This document shows, one piece after another, positions 7,274 through 14,084 of a stretch of DNA of 15,779 bases; position 1 is the stretch's first letter, and every line of letters begins with the position of its first letter. The stretch comes from Actinomycetes bacterium (GTDB lineage: Bacteria; Actinomycetota; Actinomycetes; Mycobacteriales; Mycobacteriaceae): assembly GCA_023417985.1 (NCBI GenBank), contig JAEZDV010000166.1:1-15779 (forward strand). The letters run 5' to 3'. The position numbers and the translations under genes are program-made. The notes beneath the pieces are model-generated. The model worked only from the letters and a program-made list of their open reading frames with translations, was not told the origin of the DNA and searched no databases.

Positions 7274-8665
7274 TCACAGCACCACGCCCGGGTTGAGGAT
7301 CGATCGAGGGTCCAGTGCGTCCTTGATTTGCCTGGTCAGAGCCATGACGTCGGAGCCGACCTGGTCGGGAAGCCACGCCTTCTTGAGCCGGCCCACCCCG
7401 TGCTCACCGGTGATCGTGCCACCGAGTTCGATCGCGAGATCCATGATCTTCCCGAACACGAGTGCGGCCCGCGCCGTCATCTCGTCGTCGGTGGGGTCGT
7501 ACACGATCAGCGGATGGGTGTTGCCGTCCCCGGCATGCGCGATCACCGCGACCGTGACGGTGTGCTCGGCCGCGAGCGCGGCGATCCCCTCGACGAGCGC
7601 GGGAAGCGCCGGCAGTGGCACCCCTACATCCTCGAGCAGCAGACTCCCGGTCCGCTCCACCGCGGGGATCGCCATCCGGCGGGCCGCCGCGAACGCTTCC
7701 CCCTCGGCGGGGTCGTCGGTGGTGAACACCTCGTCGGCACCGGCGTCACGGCAGGCCTGCGCCATCATCGCGACCTCCTCGGCCGCGGCCGCGCCCGGTG
7801 CGTCCGAACGCGCGATGAGCATCCCCTCGGTCGAGCGATCGAGGCCCATCCGGAGCATGTCCTCCACGGCTCCGATGGTGGTTCGATCCATGAACTCGAG
7901 CATTGCGGGGCGCAGGGTGCCCGTGATCGCGACGACCGCATCGGCGGCAGCCTGGACCGAACCGAATGTGGCGACAATCGTCGACGCGGGAGGTTGCGGC
8001 GGGAGCAGTCGCAGGGTCACTTCCGTGATGACACCGAGCGTTCCTTCGCTTCCGACGAACAGTTTCGTCAGGGACAAACCCGCGACGTCCTTGAGCCGTG
8101 GGCCACCCAACCGCACGGCAGTGCCGTCGGCCAGCACCACTTCGAGGCCGAGAACGTAGTCGGAGGTGACGCCGTACTTCACGCAACACAGGCCACCGGC
8201 GTTGGTCGCTGCGTTGCCTCCGATCGTGCAGATCTCGAACGACGACGGGTCCGGGGGATACCACAGGCCGTGCTCGGCGGCGGCCCGCTTCACCTCGGCA
8301 TTGAACAGTCCCGGCTGTGCGACGGCAGTCCGGGTCGAGGTGTCCACCGTGATCGAGCGCATCCTCTCGGTGCTCAGCACGATGCAGCCGGCGATGCCTC
8401 CCGACCCGCCCGACAGGCTCGTTCCGGCGCCGCGCGGGACCACCGGAACGCGATGGGAATTCGCCCACCGCAGGGTGGCCTGCACGTCTGCGGTCGACGT
8501 GGCGCGCACCAGGGCGGCGGGCACGGCTGCATCCGGGTCCTGCGCACGGTCCTGGCGGTACCCGGCGAGGATGTCCGGGTCGGTGACGAGTACGCCCTCC
8601 GGCAGTTCGACGGCCAGATCGGCGAAGGAGGTCACAGACGGCTCGGTTCCTTCGTGGGTGGACAC
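7274..8665 (-). CDS. FAD-linked oxidase (VAO/GlcD/D-lactate dehydrogenase type)
   Basis: Encodes 463 aa, the normal length for a GlcD-like 2-hydroxyacid dehydrogenase. The PCMH-type FAD domain occupies about 45-222, with PRGAGTSLSGG (77-87), TIGGNAATNAGG (147-158), KYGVTSDYVLGLEVVLADG (163-181) and FVGSEGTLGVITEVTLRLLP (203-222). The FAD-oxidase C-terminal domain follows, with HAGDGNTHP (377-385), GEHGVGRLKK (420-429) and LDPRSILNPG (451-460); the two His motifs fit the metal and substrate-carboxylate site of this family. Substrates are typically glycolate, D-lactate or D-2-hydroxyglutarate, and the sequence alone does not choose. The start is GTG 8665, two bases after the synthetase stop, so the pair is translationally coupled. 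No Cys-rich iron-sulfur partner gene is adjacent, so it may act alone or with a distant partner. Confidence 0.9.
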   Translation of the reverse strand: MSTHEGTEPSVTSFADLAVELPEGVLVTDPDILAGYRQDRAQDPDAAVPAALVRATSTADVQATLRWANSHRVPVVPRGAGTSLSGGSGGIAGCIVLSTERMRSITVDTSTRTAVAQPGLFNAEVKRAAAEHGLWYPPDPSSFEICTIGGNAATNAGGLCCVKYGVTSDYVLGLEVVLADGTAVRLGGPRLKDVAGLSLTKLFVGSEGTLGVITEVTLRLLPPQPPASTIVATFGSVQAAADAVVAITGTLRPAMLEFMDRTTIGAVEDMLRMGLDRSTEGMLIARSDAPGAAAAEEVAMMAQACRDAGADEVFTTDDPAEGEAFAAARRMAIPAVERTGSLLLEDVGVPLPALPALVEGIAALAAEHTVTVAVIAHAGDGNTHPLIVYDPTDDEMTARAALVFGKIMDLAIELGGTITGEHGVGRLKKAWLPDQVGSDVMALTRQIKDALDPRSILNPGVVL

Positions 8666-8667
8666 GA

Positions 8668-10212
8668 TCAGCTCACCGCCGGAACGTAGCGGGCCCGCAA
8701 CTTGTGTTTGACCAGCTTGCCGGTCGGTGTCCGGGGGAGGTCGTCGGAGAAGTCGATACTGCGCGGTGCCTTGAAGTGCGACACCCGACCGCGGACGTAT
8801 TCGAGCAGCTCCTGCTCGAGCTCCGGGCTCGGGACGATCCCGTCGGCGAGTTGCACGACGGCCTTGACCTGTTCACCCATCTCGGGGTCGGGCACGCCGA
8901 TCACCGCGACGTCGTAGACCTTCGGGTGCAGGGTGAGAACGTTCTCCGATTCCTGTGGGTAGATGTTCACGCCGCCGGAAATGATCATGAATGCGGCGCG
9001 ATCGGTCAGGTAGAGGAAGCGCTCGTCGTCGAGATATCCGATGTCCCCGCTCGTCGTCCACGTCGGATGCGCGGGATGTGTTGCCTTTGCGGTCTTCTCG
9101 GGGTCGTTGTGGTAGCGGAACGGATGTTCCTCGCGCTCCCACCACACCGTCCCGATCGAGCCCGCAGGGACTTCGTCACCGTCGTCGTCGCAGATGTGAA
9201 CGATGCCCATGATGCCGTCGCGGCCCACGGATCCGGGATGGGAGAGTGCCTGCTCGGAGTCGATGAACGTCGCACCCGCGCCTTCGGTGGAGGCGTAGTA
9301 CTCGTGGATCACCGGACCCCACCACTCGATCATCGCCCGCTTGATCTCGGGCGGGCACGGCGCCGCGGCGTGGATCGCGACCTTCATGCTCGACACGTCG
9401 TACTTCGCCCGCGTCTCCTCGGGCAGTTTCAGCATCCGCACGAACATCGTCGGAACCCACTGGGAAGCGGTCACCGAGTACTCCTCGATCAGGGCGAGCG
9501 CTTCCTCGGCATCGAAGCGGTCCATGAGCACCACGGTTCCGCCCACGGACTGAATGGTGCCGCAGAACCGCAGTGGGGCAGCGTGATACAGCGGTGCTGG
9601 ACAAAGATAGACGGTGGTGTCGTCGAACCCGTACATCGGCGCGAAGACCGCGGTGTACGGGTCGGGAACGTCCTGCACCTGTCCCACGGCCAGCGCAGGT
9701 TCGATTCCCTTCGGCCGGCCCGTGGTGCCGGACGAGTACAGCATGTCCCGGCCACGTGGCTGGTCCTCGAGCGGGGAGGCGTCGTGTCGTGCGAGGGCCT
9801 CCTCGTAGTCGTCGAAGCCCGGCACCGGCCCGCCGAACGCGAGTCGGTGGGTCACACCCGGGTAGGCATCGGGTGAGGTGTCGACGGCGGACGTAGCCCC
9901 GGCCGACACGACGAGCGCCTCGGCATCGCAGTCGGAGACGATGTACGCGGCCTCTTCGGGGGTGAGATGCCGGTTGACGACGGTGATGTAGAGACCGGAA
10001 CGCAGGGCGGCCCAGTAGACCTCCATGACCCGGAGATCGTTGTCGGATATCAGTGCGAGATGGGCGCCCGGCTCGAGTCCGGCGGCGCGCAGATGCTTCG
10101 CCAACCGGATCGAGCGTTCGTCGAGTTCCCGGTAGGTGAGCGACTCGCCTGTCGCGGGCCGGATGATGGCCGGCTTGTCGGGAGTGGTGGCGACGAAGTT
10201 CCCTGGGTACAT
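8668..10212 (-). CDS. Acyl-CoA synthetase / AMP-forming ligase (FadD family)
   Basis: Encodes a 514-aa ANL-superfamily enzyme that would activate a carboxylic acid as acyl-AMP and then form the CoA thioester. Motifs in order: A3 P-loop YSSGTTGRPKG (159-169), A5 YYASTEG (305-311), A7 TSGD (387-390), A8 hinge region DRAAFMIISGGVNIYPQE (404-421) and A10 RTPTGKL with catalytic Lys499. The insertion at 176-190 after the P-loop and the acyl-pocket residues do not identify the substrate; fatty, aromatic or sterol side-chain acids are all possible. ATG 10212 has a good Shine-Dalgarno, GGGGA, a few bases upstream. It is the first gene of a minus-strand run and overlaps nothing; its stop is 2 bp from the FAD oxidase start, implying a joint pathway. 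Confidence 0.92.
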   Translation of the reverse strand: MYPGNFVATTPDKPAIIRPATGESLTYRELDERSIRLAKHLRAAGLEPGAHLALISDNDLRVMEVYWAALRSGLYITVVNRHLTPEEAAYIVSDCDAEALVVSAGATSAVDTSPDAYPGVTHRLAFGGPVPGFDDYEEALARHDASPLEDQPRGRDMLYSSGTTGRPKGIEPALAVGQVQDVPDPYTAVFAPMYGFDDTTVYLCPAPLYHAAPLRFCGTIQSVGGTVVLMDRFDAEEALALIEEYSVTASQWVPTMFVRMLKLPEETRAKYDVSSMKVAIHAAAPCPPEIKRAMIEWWGPVIHEYYASTEGAGATFIDSEQALSHPGSVGRDGIMGIVHICDDDGDEVPAGSIGTVWWEREEHPFRYHNDPEKTAKATHPAHPTWTTSGDIGYLDDERFLYLTDRAAFMIISGGVNIYPQESENVLTLHPKVYDVAVIGVPDPEMGEQVKAVVQLADGIVPSPELEQELLEYVRGRVSHFKAPRSIDFSDDLPRTPTGKLVKHKLRARYVPAVS

Positions 10213-10225
10213 GGTCCCCGGTCTA

Positions 10226-10237
10226 CCACAGGTGTGG
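10226..10237. promoter_or_regulatory. Short palindrome just upstream of the acyl-CoA synthetase gene
   Basis: CCACAGGTGTGG is a 12-bp inverted repeat with 5-bp arms, 14 bp upstream of the ATG at 10212. Its position between promoter and start suits a repressor site, but I cannot assign a regulator, and it does not resemble the KstR motif I know. Confidence 0.3.
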
Positions 10238-10273
10238 CGTAGGACACATTTCTGGGTGGACTTCGCGGCAGCG

Positions 10274-10303
10274 CGTCCGGTTGCGGCGGGCAGTCACCGG
10301 ACG
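10274..10303. repeat. Perfect 8-bp inverted repeat in the synthetase / Rho_N intergenic region
   Basis: CGTCCGGT (10274-10281) and ACCGGACG (10296-10303) are perfect arms around a 14-nt loop. The element lies upstream of both divergent genes, so it is more likely an operator than a terminator. It abuts the candidate -35 of the Rho_N gene. The rest of the 145-bp gap (10213-10357) holds only the palindrome, promoter and ribosome binding site listed separately. Confidence 0.4.
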
Positions 10304-10328
10304 TGTCGGTGCGAGGTCGGGCGGGTAC
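10303..10328 (+). promoter_or_regulatory. Candidate sigma-B/sigma-F-type promoter of the Rho_N gene
   Basis: GTGT (10303-10306), 16 bp, then GGGTAC (10323-10328) matches the Streptomyces sigma-B consensus GNNT-N14-16-GGGTAY. Transcription would start near 10335, leaving a short leader with a strong Shine-Dalgarno before ATG 10358. The motif is short and GC-rich, so chance is possible. Confidence 0.4.
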
Positions 10329-10357
10329 ACCACCACACACCCCGAGAGGAGAGCGCG

Positions 10358-10612
10358 ATGCCGAACTCGATCAAGAACGAAAAGATGTACCAGGAGTTGC
10401 GGGAGGACGGCGCGTCGAAGGAGAAAGCTGCCCGCATCTCCAACGCTGCCGCTGCCGAGGGGAAGTCGAAGGTCGGAAAGCGCGGCGGACAATCCGGCTC
10501 GTACGACGACTGGACCGTCGGTGACCTGAAGAAGCGAGCGAAGGAACTCGGTTTGAGCGGTTACTCCAGCATGCGCAAGAGCGAACTCGTGGACGCATTG
10601 CGTAACCACTGA
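10358..10612 (+). CDS. Small Rho-termination-factor N-domain-like protein (DUF7218 type), 84 aa
   Basis: Encodes 84 residues, rich in Lys, Ala and Ser. The N-terminal part, MPNSIKNEKMYQELREDGAS followed by KEKAARISNAAA (1-32), is the conserved start of a family of small actinobacterial proteins. A basic Gly/Lys linker (about 35-48) leads to a Rho_N/SAP-like helix-extended-helix at 52-84 (WTVGDLKKRAKELGLSGYSS then MRKSELVDALRNH), a fold that binds nucleic acid in Rho and related proteins. It is not Rho: no ATPase domain is present. ATG 10358 is fixed by AGGAGA (10347-10352) five bases upstream, one of the strongest ribosome sites here. The frame is open further upstream but has no such support. 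It is monocistronic, divergent from the synthetase and convergent with pcd across a 34-bp gap. The function is unknown; a chromosome- or RNA-binding role in stress is inferred. Confidence 0.87.
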   Translation: MPNSIKNEKMYQELREDGASKEKAARISNAAAAEGKSKVGKRGGQSGSYDDWTVGDLKKRAKELGLSGYSSMRKSELVDALRNH

Positions 10613-10646
10613 CGGGGAGGAAACTTCAACACGCGGGCGCGCGGCC

Positions 10647-12149
10647 TCAGCCGAATTCGACACCCTGCGCGAGCGGGAGTTCGGTCGAGTAGTTCACGGT
10701 ATTGGTCGCCCGCCGCATGTACGCCTTCCAGGAATCCGAACCGGACTCGCGACCTCCACCGGTTTCCTTCTCACCACCGAATGCGCCACCGATCTCCGCG
10801 CCCGACGTGCCGATGTTGACGTTCGCGATGCCGCAGTCGGAACGGGAGAGGAACTGTTCGGCTTCCCGCTGGTCGAGCGTGAAGATCGACGACGACAAGC
10901 CCTGCGGCACGGCGTTGTGCAGTGTCATCGCCTCGTCGAGGTCGTCGTAGGTGAGGACGTAGAGAATGGGCGCGAACGTTTCCTTCCGCACCACGTCGGT
11001 CTGGTCCGGCATGCGCACGAGAGCGGGGGAGACGTAGACCCCTCCGCCCGGCACGTCGACTCGTTCGCCGCCGGTGACGATGGTTCCGCCGTCGGCCTCG
11101 GCGCTCTCGAGCGCGCCGCGCATGGCCTCGTACGACTTCTCCGATACCAGCGGCCCGACGAGAACCCCTTCGTCGAACGGGTTCCCGACCCGCAAACCGG
11201 AATACGCCTTACCGATCCGCTCGACGACCGTGTCGACGATCGACCGGTGCACAATCAACCGGCGCAGCGAGGTGCACCGCTGCCCTGCGGTGCCGGCGGC
11301 GGAGAACACCACGCCTCGCACGGTGAGGTCGAGGTCTGCCGACGGGGTGACGATCGCGGCGTTGTTACCTCCGAGTTCGAGCAGGCACCGGCCGAACCTC
11401 GCTGCCACACGTGGAGCGACGAGTCGTCCCATGCGTACCGAGCCGGTGGCACTCACCAGTGCGATCCGCGGGTCGTCGACCAGCGATTCCCCGACGGTGG
11501 CGTCCCCGAGCACGACGTGGTGCAGACCGTCCGGTGCGCCCACGTCCTCGGCGGCGCGGCGCAGGAGCGCGGCGCAGGCGAGCGCGGTGAGCGGCGTGGT
11601 CTCGGACGGCTTCCACACCACAGGATCACCGCACACGAGCGCGATTGCGGTGTTCCACGACCACACCGCGACCGGGAAGTTGAAGGCCGAGATCACCCCG
11701 ACCACGCCCAGCGGATGCCACGTTTCCATGAGGCGATGTCCGGGGCGCTCGGACGGCATCGTGCGTCCGTAGAGCTGGCGCGACAACCCGACTGCGAAGT
11801 CGCAGACGTCGATCATCTCCTGGACCTCGCCCGCGGCCTCGGACGGAATCTTGCCGACCTCGAGGGTGACGAGTTCGGCCAGATCGCTCTTGTGCTCGAC
11901 GAGGAGTTCACCGAGCCGGCGGACGAGGCGGCCGCGAACCGGTGCGGGCACGTCACGCCACTGCTCGAAGGCGCGCGCGGCATGCGCGATCGCGATATCG
12001 ACGTCCGCGGCCGAATGGAGTGGCAGCCGGGCGAGTTCGGTGCCGTCGACGGGGCTCGTGACGACCAGTGCGCCGCCGTCCGCGAGTTCGGCCCCACACC
12101 GGTCCAGTGCGGCGGCGGCGCGGGTGCGGAGATCGGAGGTGGCATTCAT
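10647..12149 (-). CDS. pcd: L-piperidine-6-carboxylate (2-aminoadipate semialdehyde) dehydrogenase, ALDH7 type
   Basis: Encodes a 500-aa NAD-dependent aldehyde dehydrogenase. Catalytic and cofactor residues are visible: Asn157 (FNFP), Lys180 (WKPSE), Glu258 (LELGG) and the nucleophile Cys292 (GQRCTS). The 444-500 region (NVNIGTSGAEIGGAFGGEKE, then a GGGRESGSDSWKAYMRR-like run and NTVNYSTELPLAQG) is characteristic of the ALDH7/Pcd/AmaB branch, which oxidises 2-aminoadipate semialdehyde, in equilibrium with piperideine-6-carboxylate, to 2-aminoadipate. The start is ATG 12149, with AAAGGAC upstream; the frame stays open to 12722, but that part is antisense to the Lrp gene. It is divergent from lrpA, with only 36 bp between them, and lat lies beyond, so the three genes form a lysine-degradation unit. 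The stop at 10647 is convergent with the Rho_N gene. Confidence 0.93.
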   Translation of the reverse strand: MNATSDLRTRAAAALDRCGAELADGGALVVTSPVDGTELARLPLHSAADVDIAIAHAARAFEQWRDVPAPVRGRLVRRLGELLVEHKSDLAELVTLEVGKIPSEAAGEVQEMIDVCDFAVGLSRQLYGRTMPSERPGHRLMETWHPLGVVGVISAFNFPVAVWSWNTAIALVCGDPVVWKPSETTPLTALACAALLRRAAEDVGAPDGLHHVVLGDATVGESLVDDPRIALVSATGSVRMGRLVAPRVAARFGRCLLELGGNNAAIVTPSADLDLTVRGVVFSAAGTAGQRCTSLRRLIVHRSIVDTVVERIGKAYSGLRVGNPFDEGVLVGPLVSEKSYEAMRGALESAEADGGTIVTGGERVDVPGGGVYVSPALVRMPDQTDVVRKETFAPILYVLTYDDLDEAMTLHNAVPQGLSSSIFTLDQREAEQFLSRSDCGIANVNIGTSGAEIGGAFGGEKETGGGRESGSDSWKAYMRRATNTVNYSTELPLAQGVEFG

Positions 12150-12185
12150 CGATGTCGTCCTTTCGTGCTCGGATAATCTGCGCGA
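12150..12185. promoter_or_regulatory. pcd / lrpA divergent control region
   Basis: Only 36 bp separate the start codons. On the plus strand GATAAT (12172-12177) ends eight bases before the GTG of lrpA and is a likely -10. On the minus strand the same AT island reads GATTAT (12178-12173), placing a pcd start near 12166, upstream of AAAGGAC. Good -35 boxes are not seen for either. CATCGATG (12147-12154) is a palindrome spanning the pcd start. Regulation by the adjacent Lrp protein is inferred. Confidence 0.45.
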
Positions 12186-12635
12186 GTGCCGGAATCCACT
12201 AAAGACGGGCTCGACGACATCGATCGACTGCTGCTGCGCGAGCTGGGAGCCGACGGCCGGGCAACCTTGGCGGCGCTGGCCGACAGGGCGGGCTTGTCTG
12301 TGTCCGCCGTCCAGTCTCGCGTGCGCAGACTCGAGTCGCGCAACGTGATTCGGGGGTACAGCGCACGGATCGACCCGGAAGCGCTCGGTCTCGCGCTTTC
12401 GGCGTTCGTCGCCATCACCCCTCTCGATCCGTCTCAGCCGGACGACGCCCCGGCGCGATTGCGCCACATCGACGCCATCGAATCCTGTCACTCCGTGGCC
12501 GGGGACGAAAGTTACATCCTTCTCGTGCGCGTCGCCTCGCCGCGGGAGCTCGAGAACCTCCTTCGGGAGATCCGGGCCACCGCGAATGTAGCCACCCGCA
12601 GCACCGTCATCCTCCAAACCTTTTACGAACGTTAG
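12186..12635 (+). CDS. lrpA: Lrp/AsnC-family transcriptional regulator of the lysine cluster
   Basis: Encodes 149 aa, typical for the family. The N-terminal winged helix-turn-helix covers about 8-60 (LDDIDRLLLRELGADGRATL, LADRAGLSVSAVQSRVRRLE, VIRGYSARIDPEALG); LSVSAVQSRVRRLE is the recognition helix region. The C-terminal RAM domain (about 65-145) has the beta-alpha-beta pattern AFVAITPLD, VAGDESYILLVRVAS and TRSTVILQTFYE, where small amino-acid effectors bind at the dimer interface. It strongly resembles M. tuberculosis LrpA (Rv3291c) as I remember it. GTG 12186 gives the expected N-terminus just before LDDIDR. No Shine-Dalgarno is seen, and the -10 lies eight bases upstream, so the message may have almost no leader. 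It stops 66 bp before lat in the same direction. Lysine or a pathway intermediate is the natural effector candidate, but that is inference. Confidence 0.92.
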   Translation: MPESTKDGLDDIDRLLLRELGADGRATLAALADRAGLSVSAVQSRVRRLESRNVIRGYSARIDPEALGLALSAFVAITPLDPSQPDDAPARLRHIDAIESCHSVAGDESYILLVRVASPRELENLLREIRATANVATRSTVILQTFYER

Positions 12636-12642
12636 GCGATTA

Positions 12643-12662
12643 TTTCGGTAAATTTCCTGAAA
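12643..12662. promoter_or_regulatory. AT-rich palindrome upstream of lat, candidate Lrp-type operator
   Basis: TTTCGGTAAATTTCCTGAAA is an imperfect palindrome with 16 of 20 positions symmetric, centred on AAATTT. It resembles the E. coli Lrp consensus (YAGHAWATTWTDCTR) but is one base shorter at the centre. It stands out in a GC-rich region and lies about 50 bp upstream of the predicted lat transcription start, a usual place for an Lrp-family regulator. An alternative -10, GATTAT (12638-12643), overlaps its left edge. Confidence 0.5.
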
Positions 12663-12689
12663 CAAGGGCATGTGGATGGAAAATGCGCG

Positions 12690-12695
12690 TACTTT
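12690..12695 (+). promoter_or_regulatory. -10 element of lat
   Basis: TACTTT ends six bases (GAGCGC) before the ATG at 12702, the same geometry as the DUF2236 promoter, so the lat message is probably leaderless. No Shine-Dalgarno and no clear -35 are present, the latter consistent with activator dependence. Confidence 0.45.
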
Positions 12696-12701
12696 GAGCG
12701 C

Positions 12702-14066
12702 ATGAGCACGGCATTCCGGCACTCGGGCAGTGCCGAATCACTTTTGCCCGGACGCGTGCACGACGTTCTGCGCCGACACCTGCTCACCGACGGCGCAGAC
12801 CTCGTTCTCGACCTCGAACGCTCACGCGGCGTGCGGCTCGTCGATCAGCGGGACGGCACCACCTACCTCGACATGTTCGGGTTCTTCGCGTCGTCGGCGC
12901 TCGGCATGAACCATCCCGCTCTCGCCGATGATCCCGGCGCGGCAGAGGAATTCGCCAGGGTCGCTCCGAACAAGCCGAGCAACTCCGATATCTACACCGT
13001 GCCGATGGCTCGGTTCGTCGACACGTTCGCCCGGGTGCTCGGGGACCCTGACCTGCCGCACCTGTTCTTCGTCGACGGCGGTGCACTCGCCGTCGAAAAC
13101 GCCCTCAAGACCGCCTTCGACTGGAAGAGCCGGCTCAACGAGTCCCGCGGCCTCGACCCCGGCCTCGGAGGCTCGGTGCTGCATCTGACCGAGGCGTTCC
13201 ACGGTCGGAGCGGATACACGATGTCGCTCACCAACACCGACCCGATCAAGACCGATCGCTTCCCGAAGTTCGACTGGCCGCGCATCGACGCGCCCTATCT
13301 GTGCGACGGACGCGACATCGCCGACGCCGAGAACCGCGCACTCGACCAGGCGCGCGCTGCGTTCGCCGAGCGCCCGCACGACATCGCTTGCTTCATCGCC
13401 GAACCCGTGCAGGGTGAGGGCGGCGACCATCATTTCCGTCCGGAGTTCTTCCGTGCGATGGCGGACCTGTGTCGCGCGAACGACGCACTGCTCGTCTTCG
13501 ACGAGGTTCAGACCGGAGTGGGCCTCACCGGAACCACCTGGGCCTATCAGCAGTTCGGCGTGACTCCCGACATCGTGGCCTTCGGCAAGAAGACCCAGGT
13601 GTGCGGGATCATGGCGGGCGGGCGAATCGACGAGGTGCCCGACAACGTGTTCGCAGTCGGTTCACGACTCAACTCCACCTGGGGCGGCAACCTCACCGAT
13701 ATGGTCCGTGCCCGGCGCATCCTCGAGGTCGTGGAACGCGATGGTCTGGTGGAGCACGCCCGTCGGTGCGGAACCCATCTGCTGACCGGTTTGCAGCAAC
13801 TTGCCGCACGCCACCCCGCGGTCACCGAACCACGCGGTCGCGGGTTGATGTGTGCGATCACCCTCCCGTCGCCTGCTGTGCGCGACGAGGTGCTCGCTGC
13901 GCTGTACCGCGACGAGCACGTCCTCATGATCGGCACCGGTGCCCGGGGAATCCGCTTCCGGCCACCCCTGACGGTGACGACGGCCGAACTCGACGAGGCA
14001 CTCGCCGCGCTCGACCGTGTGGTGGCGCAGCACGACCGAACCGTGCACGAGTACTCGGATCGGTGA
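12702..14066 (+). CDS. lat: L-lysine 6-transaminase (lysine epsilon-aminotransferase)
   Basis: Encodes 454 aa, a fold-type I, class III PLP aminotransferase of usual length. It transfers the epsilon-amino group of L-lysine to 2-oxoglutarate, giving 2-aminoadipate 6-semialdehyde and glutamate. Diagnostic stretches match the mycobacterial enzyme as I remember it: YLDMFGFFASSALGMNHPAL (55-74), NKPSNSDIYTV (90-100), FFVDGGALAVENALKTAFDW (122-141), AFHGRSGYTMSLTNT (165-179), EPVQGEGGDHHFRPEFF (234-250), VFDEVQTG with Asp267 (265-272) and AFGKKTQVCGIMAG (293-306), where Lys296 is the expected Schiff-base lysine. STWGGNLTDMVR (325-336) is also typical. ATG 12702 is preferred over GTG 12672 because of the -10 six bases ahead and the match to the family's N-terminus. 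Its product is the substrate of Pcd. Confidence 0.96.
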   Translation: MSTAFRHSGSAESLLPGRVHDVLRRHLLTDGADLVLDLERSRGVRLVDQRDGTTYLDMFGFFASSALGMNHPALADDPGAAEEFARVAPNKPSNSDIYTVPMARFVDTFARVLGDPDLPHLFFVDGGALAVENALKTAFDWKSRLNESRGLDPGLGGSVLHLTEAFHGRSGYTMSLTNTDPIKTDRFPKFDWPRIDAPYLCDGRDIADAENRALDQARAAFAERPHDIACFIAEPVQGEGGDHHFRPEFFRAMADLCRANDALLVFDEVQTGVGLTGTTWAYQQFGVTPDIVAFGKKTQVCGIMAGGRIDEVPDNVFAVGSRLNSTWGGNLTDMVRARRILEVVERDGLVEHARRCGTHLLTGLQQLAARHPAVTEPRGRGLMCAITLPSPAVRDEVLAALYRDEHVLMIGTGARGIRFRPPLTVTTAELDEALAALDRVVAQHDRTVHEYSDR

Positions 14067-14071
14067 CGCCG

Positions 14072-14077
14072 TAGGTT
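14072..14077 (+). promoter_or_regulatory. Possible -10 element of the phosphatase gene
   Basis: TAGGTT (14072-14077) ends seven bases before ATG 14085, again the leaderless spacing. It lies in the 18-bp gap after the lat stop. The phosphatase could equally be read through from lat. Confidence 0.35.
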
Positions 14078-14084
14078 GTCGGGT

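Noticed and set aside
7265..8689. 474-aa plus-strand open frame opposite the FAD oxidase
   Set aside because: His/Arg/Gly-rich composition and exact co-extension with a motif-complete gene mark it as a mirror frame.
10613..10646. Terminator between the Rho_N gene and pcd
   Set aside because: The 34-bp gap is GC-rich but I could not find arms that pair convincingly, and there is no U-tract.
12150..12722. 191-residue N-terminal extension of pcd
   Set aside because: It is antisense to the Lrp gene and exceeds the normal ALDH length; ATG 12149 with AAAGGAC upstream fits the family.
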